The translations under genes were made by a program, and so were the position numbers. Below the pieces are notes generated by a model that was not told the DNA's origin, made no database searches, and saw only the letters and a program-made list of their open reading frames with translations. A stretch of DNA of 5,903 bases, from contig JAOUNC010000195.1 of the NCBI GenBank assembly GCA_029881175.1, positions 1 through 5,903 on the forward strand, read 5' to 3'. Of the stretch, positions 4,073 through 5,903 are shown one piece after another; position 1 is the first letter of the stretch; every line of letters begins with the position of its first letter. The DNA comes from Nitrospirota bacterium. GTDB taxonomy: Bacteria; Nitrospirota; Nitrospiria; Nitrospirales; UBA8639.

Positions 4073-5842
4073 ATGGAAAAGCGCGTCGTTCTTTTCCTGG
4101 TGCTTTCCCTCGGGATAATCTTTGGCTACGACCTTCTTCTGAAGGAACTAGGCTATTCTCCGTTTTCGAACTCGCCAATTATTGATGAGAAAATCTATAA
4201 AGACGATTCGCAAGACGGCTCGCGAACGGATCGTTCTTCTTCTGCACCCGCCGACCCTGCTCTAGAACGTCCCACGATCTCAACTGATAACTCCGAGGTA
4301 GTGGCCGATCAGACTGCCATCATTAACGAGGAAATCATATTCGTTGAAACGCCTTTGGTCCGAGTCGGGCTTTCCAACCAAGGCGCGGTCATCACCTCTT
4401 GGGAATTAAAACAATTCCTCACGCAAACAGAAGAAAATATCCCTGTTCAATTGGTCTATACCAATGGACAATATCCAGGACCGTTGACCCTGAAGTCTGA
4501 AGGTCACGAAGAACTGACCACGGCACTTCGGCAACATCCCTACCGTGTGAAAAAAGACTTTGAGAAATTAGATGAAAGAAATCCTACAGGAAGAGTGGAG
4601 TTCACCTACGGGTCTGATGAATCCGACGTGTGGGTGGAAAAGGTCCTTGTTTTTCATTACGACTCCTATGTGGTGGATATAGAAATTCGCACACGTGGAA
4701 TTTCCGAGAAGTTGGACTTAGTGTTAGGAACCAATTTTGGAGTGGTGGAATGGGGCCAAGGCTTTATTGGCCTGTTGGGATCGGCCTGGATGATCGGGGA
4801 GGAATTGGTCAAAGAATCGCCCGAGGCAGATGATCCCACCATCCGACGAGAGGGCCCAGTGAAATGGTTGGCGCTTCAAGATAAATATTTCATCAGTGTC
4901 TTCATGCCAGAAGAGGCAACTGGTCTTGTCGCAAAACTTGAAAATGAAATGGTCGTATCCGCTGGATTGAACTTACCAGTTGTCTCAGAGGGGCAAGTCC
5001 ATAAAACCCGCTTATATGCGGGGCCCAAACAATTCGATGTCCTGAGATCGTTTGGAAACGGGTTGGAGGATACGATTGATTTCGGCTGGTTTATTTATGG
5101 CAGTTGGGCACCGGTGAAATTTGTGGCCAAGCCACTATTTTCAGTTCTTCGGTATATCAATGATTATACGCACAACTTTGGGTGGGCCATTATTTTATTG
5201 ACCCTGGCAATCAAACTCTTGTTCGTGCCCTTGCAATATAAAAGCTACAAGTCCATGCAAGGCATGAAGACGATCCAGGGCCCGGTCGCGAAGCTCCAGG
5301 AAAAATATAAAGACGACAAGCAAAAGCTCAACACTGAATTGATGAAGTTGTACAAGGAGCATAAGGTCAATCCGGTTGGCGGGTGTCTGCCTATGTTTCT
5401 TCAGATGCCTGTTTTCATTGCCTTATTTAACATTTTGTATATGACCATTGATTTGCGCCAAGCTCCATTTATGCTTTGGATTCACGATCTGTCCATACAG
5501 GACCCGTTTTATGTGTTGCCCGTGCTCATGGGGGCCTCCATGTTCGTGCAACAAAAAATTATGCCCACGACCGCGGACCCTAATATGGCCAAAATGATGT
5601 TGATTTTACCGATTGGCCTGACCTTCTTGTTTGTCACCTTCCCGGCAGGGCTCGTATTATATTGGGTTACTAATAATGTGTTGACGATCACCCAGCAATT
5701 TGTCACAGATCGCTATGTCCTCCCACCGCCTAAACCAGGAACCACGGAAATCGCCAAAACAGATCAATCATCATCTAGTCCAGACAAGCCAGGGAAAAAG
5801 AAACCCTCCTCTCCCCAGTCGGGGAAATCGAAAAAATCCTAA
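4073..5842 (+). CDS. yidC: Membrane protein insertase YidC
   Basis: YidC inserts and folds inner-membrane proteins, alone or with SecYEG. The 589-residue protein has the Gram-negative layout. An N-terminal membrane anchor lies at about 5-23. A Ser/Asp-rich linker follows to about 85. The periplasmic beta-rich domain spans about 86-345 and begins EEIIFVETPLVRVGLSNQGAVITSWEL. The five-helix conserved core starts near 350, with membrane segments at about 367-389, 438-460, 478-494 and 505-535. The positive residue of the hydrophilic groove is K381 (AIKLLFVPL), where E. coli has Arg; Lys is common in the family. The cytoplasmic hairpin at about 390-435 contains KYKDDKQKLNTELMKLYKEHKVNPVGGCLP. The C-tail is basic and Ser/Pro-rich, ending GKSKKS, which may help ribosome contact. 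AGGA at 4061-4064 lies 8 nt before the ATG. A 70-bp gap without visible signals separates it from yidD. Confidence 0.97.
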   Translation: MEKRVVLFLVLSLGIIFGYDLLLKELGYSPFSNSPIIDEKIYKDDSQDGSRTDRSSSAPADPALERPTISTDNSEVVADQTAIINEEIIFVETPLVRVGLSNQGAVITSWELKQFLTQTEENIPVQLVYTNGQYPGPLTLKSEGHEELTTALRQHPYRVKKDFEKLDERNPTGRVEFTYGSDESDVWVEKVLVFHYDSYVVDIEIRTRGISEKLDLVLGTNFGVVEWGQGFIGLLGSAWMIGEELVKESPEADDPTIRREGPVKWLALQDKYFISVFMPEEATGLVAKLENEMVVSAGLNLPVVSEGQVHKTRLYAGPKQFDVLRSFGNGLEDTIDFGWFIYGSWAPVKFVAKPLFSVLRYINDYTHNFGWAIILLTLAIKLLFVPLQYKSYKSMQGMKTIQGPVAKLQEKYKDDKQKLNTELMKLYKEHKVNPVGGCLPMFLQMPVFIALFNILYMTIDLRQAPFMLWIHDLSIQDPFYVLPVLMGASMFVQQKIMPTTADPNMAKMMLILPIGLTFLFVTFPAGLVLYWVTNNVLTITQQFVTDRYVLPPPKPGTTEIAKTDQSSSSPDKPGKKKPSSPQSGKSKKS

Positions 5843-5866
5843 CCTTGGGTGTTGGTAGGAGACTTT

Positions 5867-5886
5867 GAACAATTTAAAAATTGCTC
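5867..5886. repeat. Short palindrome after yidC
   Basis: CAATTT and AAATTG (5870-5875 and 5878-5883) form a perfect inverted pair around AA; with one mismatch the arms extend to 5867-5886. The remaining 61 bases after yidC hold no callable gene. A purine-rich TAGGAG (5856-5861) precedes a TTG, but that frame closes after eight codons. No T-run follows the palindrome, so it is not a convincing terminator. Confidence 0.3.
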
Positions 5887-5903
5887 AATAGGATCCAAAT
5901 CTG

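Noticed and set aside
4630..4833. Plus-strand open frame of 67 codons
   Set aside because: Out-of-frame shadow of yidC.
5509..5706. Minus-strand open frame of 65 codons
   Set aside because: Antisense to the YidC membrane core; hydrophobicity is inherited from the complementary codons.
5849..5903. Start of a further gene (jag/khpB or mnmE is often next after yidC)
   Set aside because: The open frame from GTG at 5849 shows no family similarity in the 18 residues visible, and the TTG at 5865 stops after eight codons.

Overview
The window comes from a bacterial chromosome and covers the replication-origin neighbourhood. It holds the 5' part of dnaA, a DnaA-box-rich AT-rich gap that looks like oriC, and the rpmH-rnpA-yidD-yidC block that often lies beside dnaA. 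YidC has an N-terminal membrane anchor and a large periplasmic domain, which points to a Gram-negative (diderm) cell. The YidC N-terminus and the accompanying small DsrE-type proteins remind me of Nitrospirota (Nitrospira-like). That is an impression from memory, not a demonstrated placement.

Left part (1-1037): dnaA is on the minus strand and runs off the left edge after the Walker B region. Its start lies inside an array of TTATTCACA-type DnaA boxes. The 283-bp gap to the next gene holds further boxes, a 21-bp imperfect direct repeat, a strongly G-poor plus strand and a run of seven CTA/CGA triplets. That run fits the DnaA-trio element of a basal unwinding system, so this gap is the best candidate for oriC.

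Middle part (1038-3171), all minus strand: a two-gene unit of small DsrE/DsrH-like proteins, then a gap with an intrinsic terminator, a promoter and several inverted repeats, then hisS (histidyl-tRNA synthetase). hisS has a clear promoter and ribosome binding site that set its start at a GTG, well inside the longest open frame.

Right part (3216-5842), all plus strand: a strong promoter, rpmH (ribosomal protein L34), rnpA (RNase P protein), yidD and yidC, close together. A textbook intrinsic terminator hairpin lies inside the early rnpA coding sequence. It probably sets a high ratio of L34 mRNA to rnpA-yidD-yidC mRNA.

Together the genes serve replication initiation, translation, RNA processing and membrane-protein insertion. 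The unusual points are the origin architecture fused to the dnaA start, the hisS-dsr block lying between dnaA and rpmH and facing the predicted rightward fork, the attenuator-like terminator in rnpA, and a short resemblance between the hisS leader and part of the dsrE-like gene. I see no CRISPR array, tRNA, rRNA, insertion sequence or prophage gene. No wholly new system is evident; the most novel-looking parts are regulatory.
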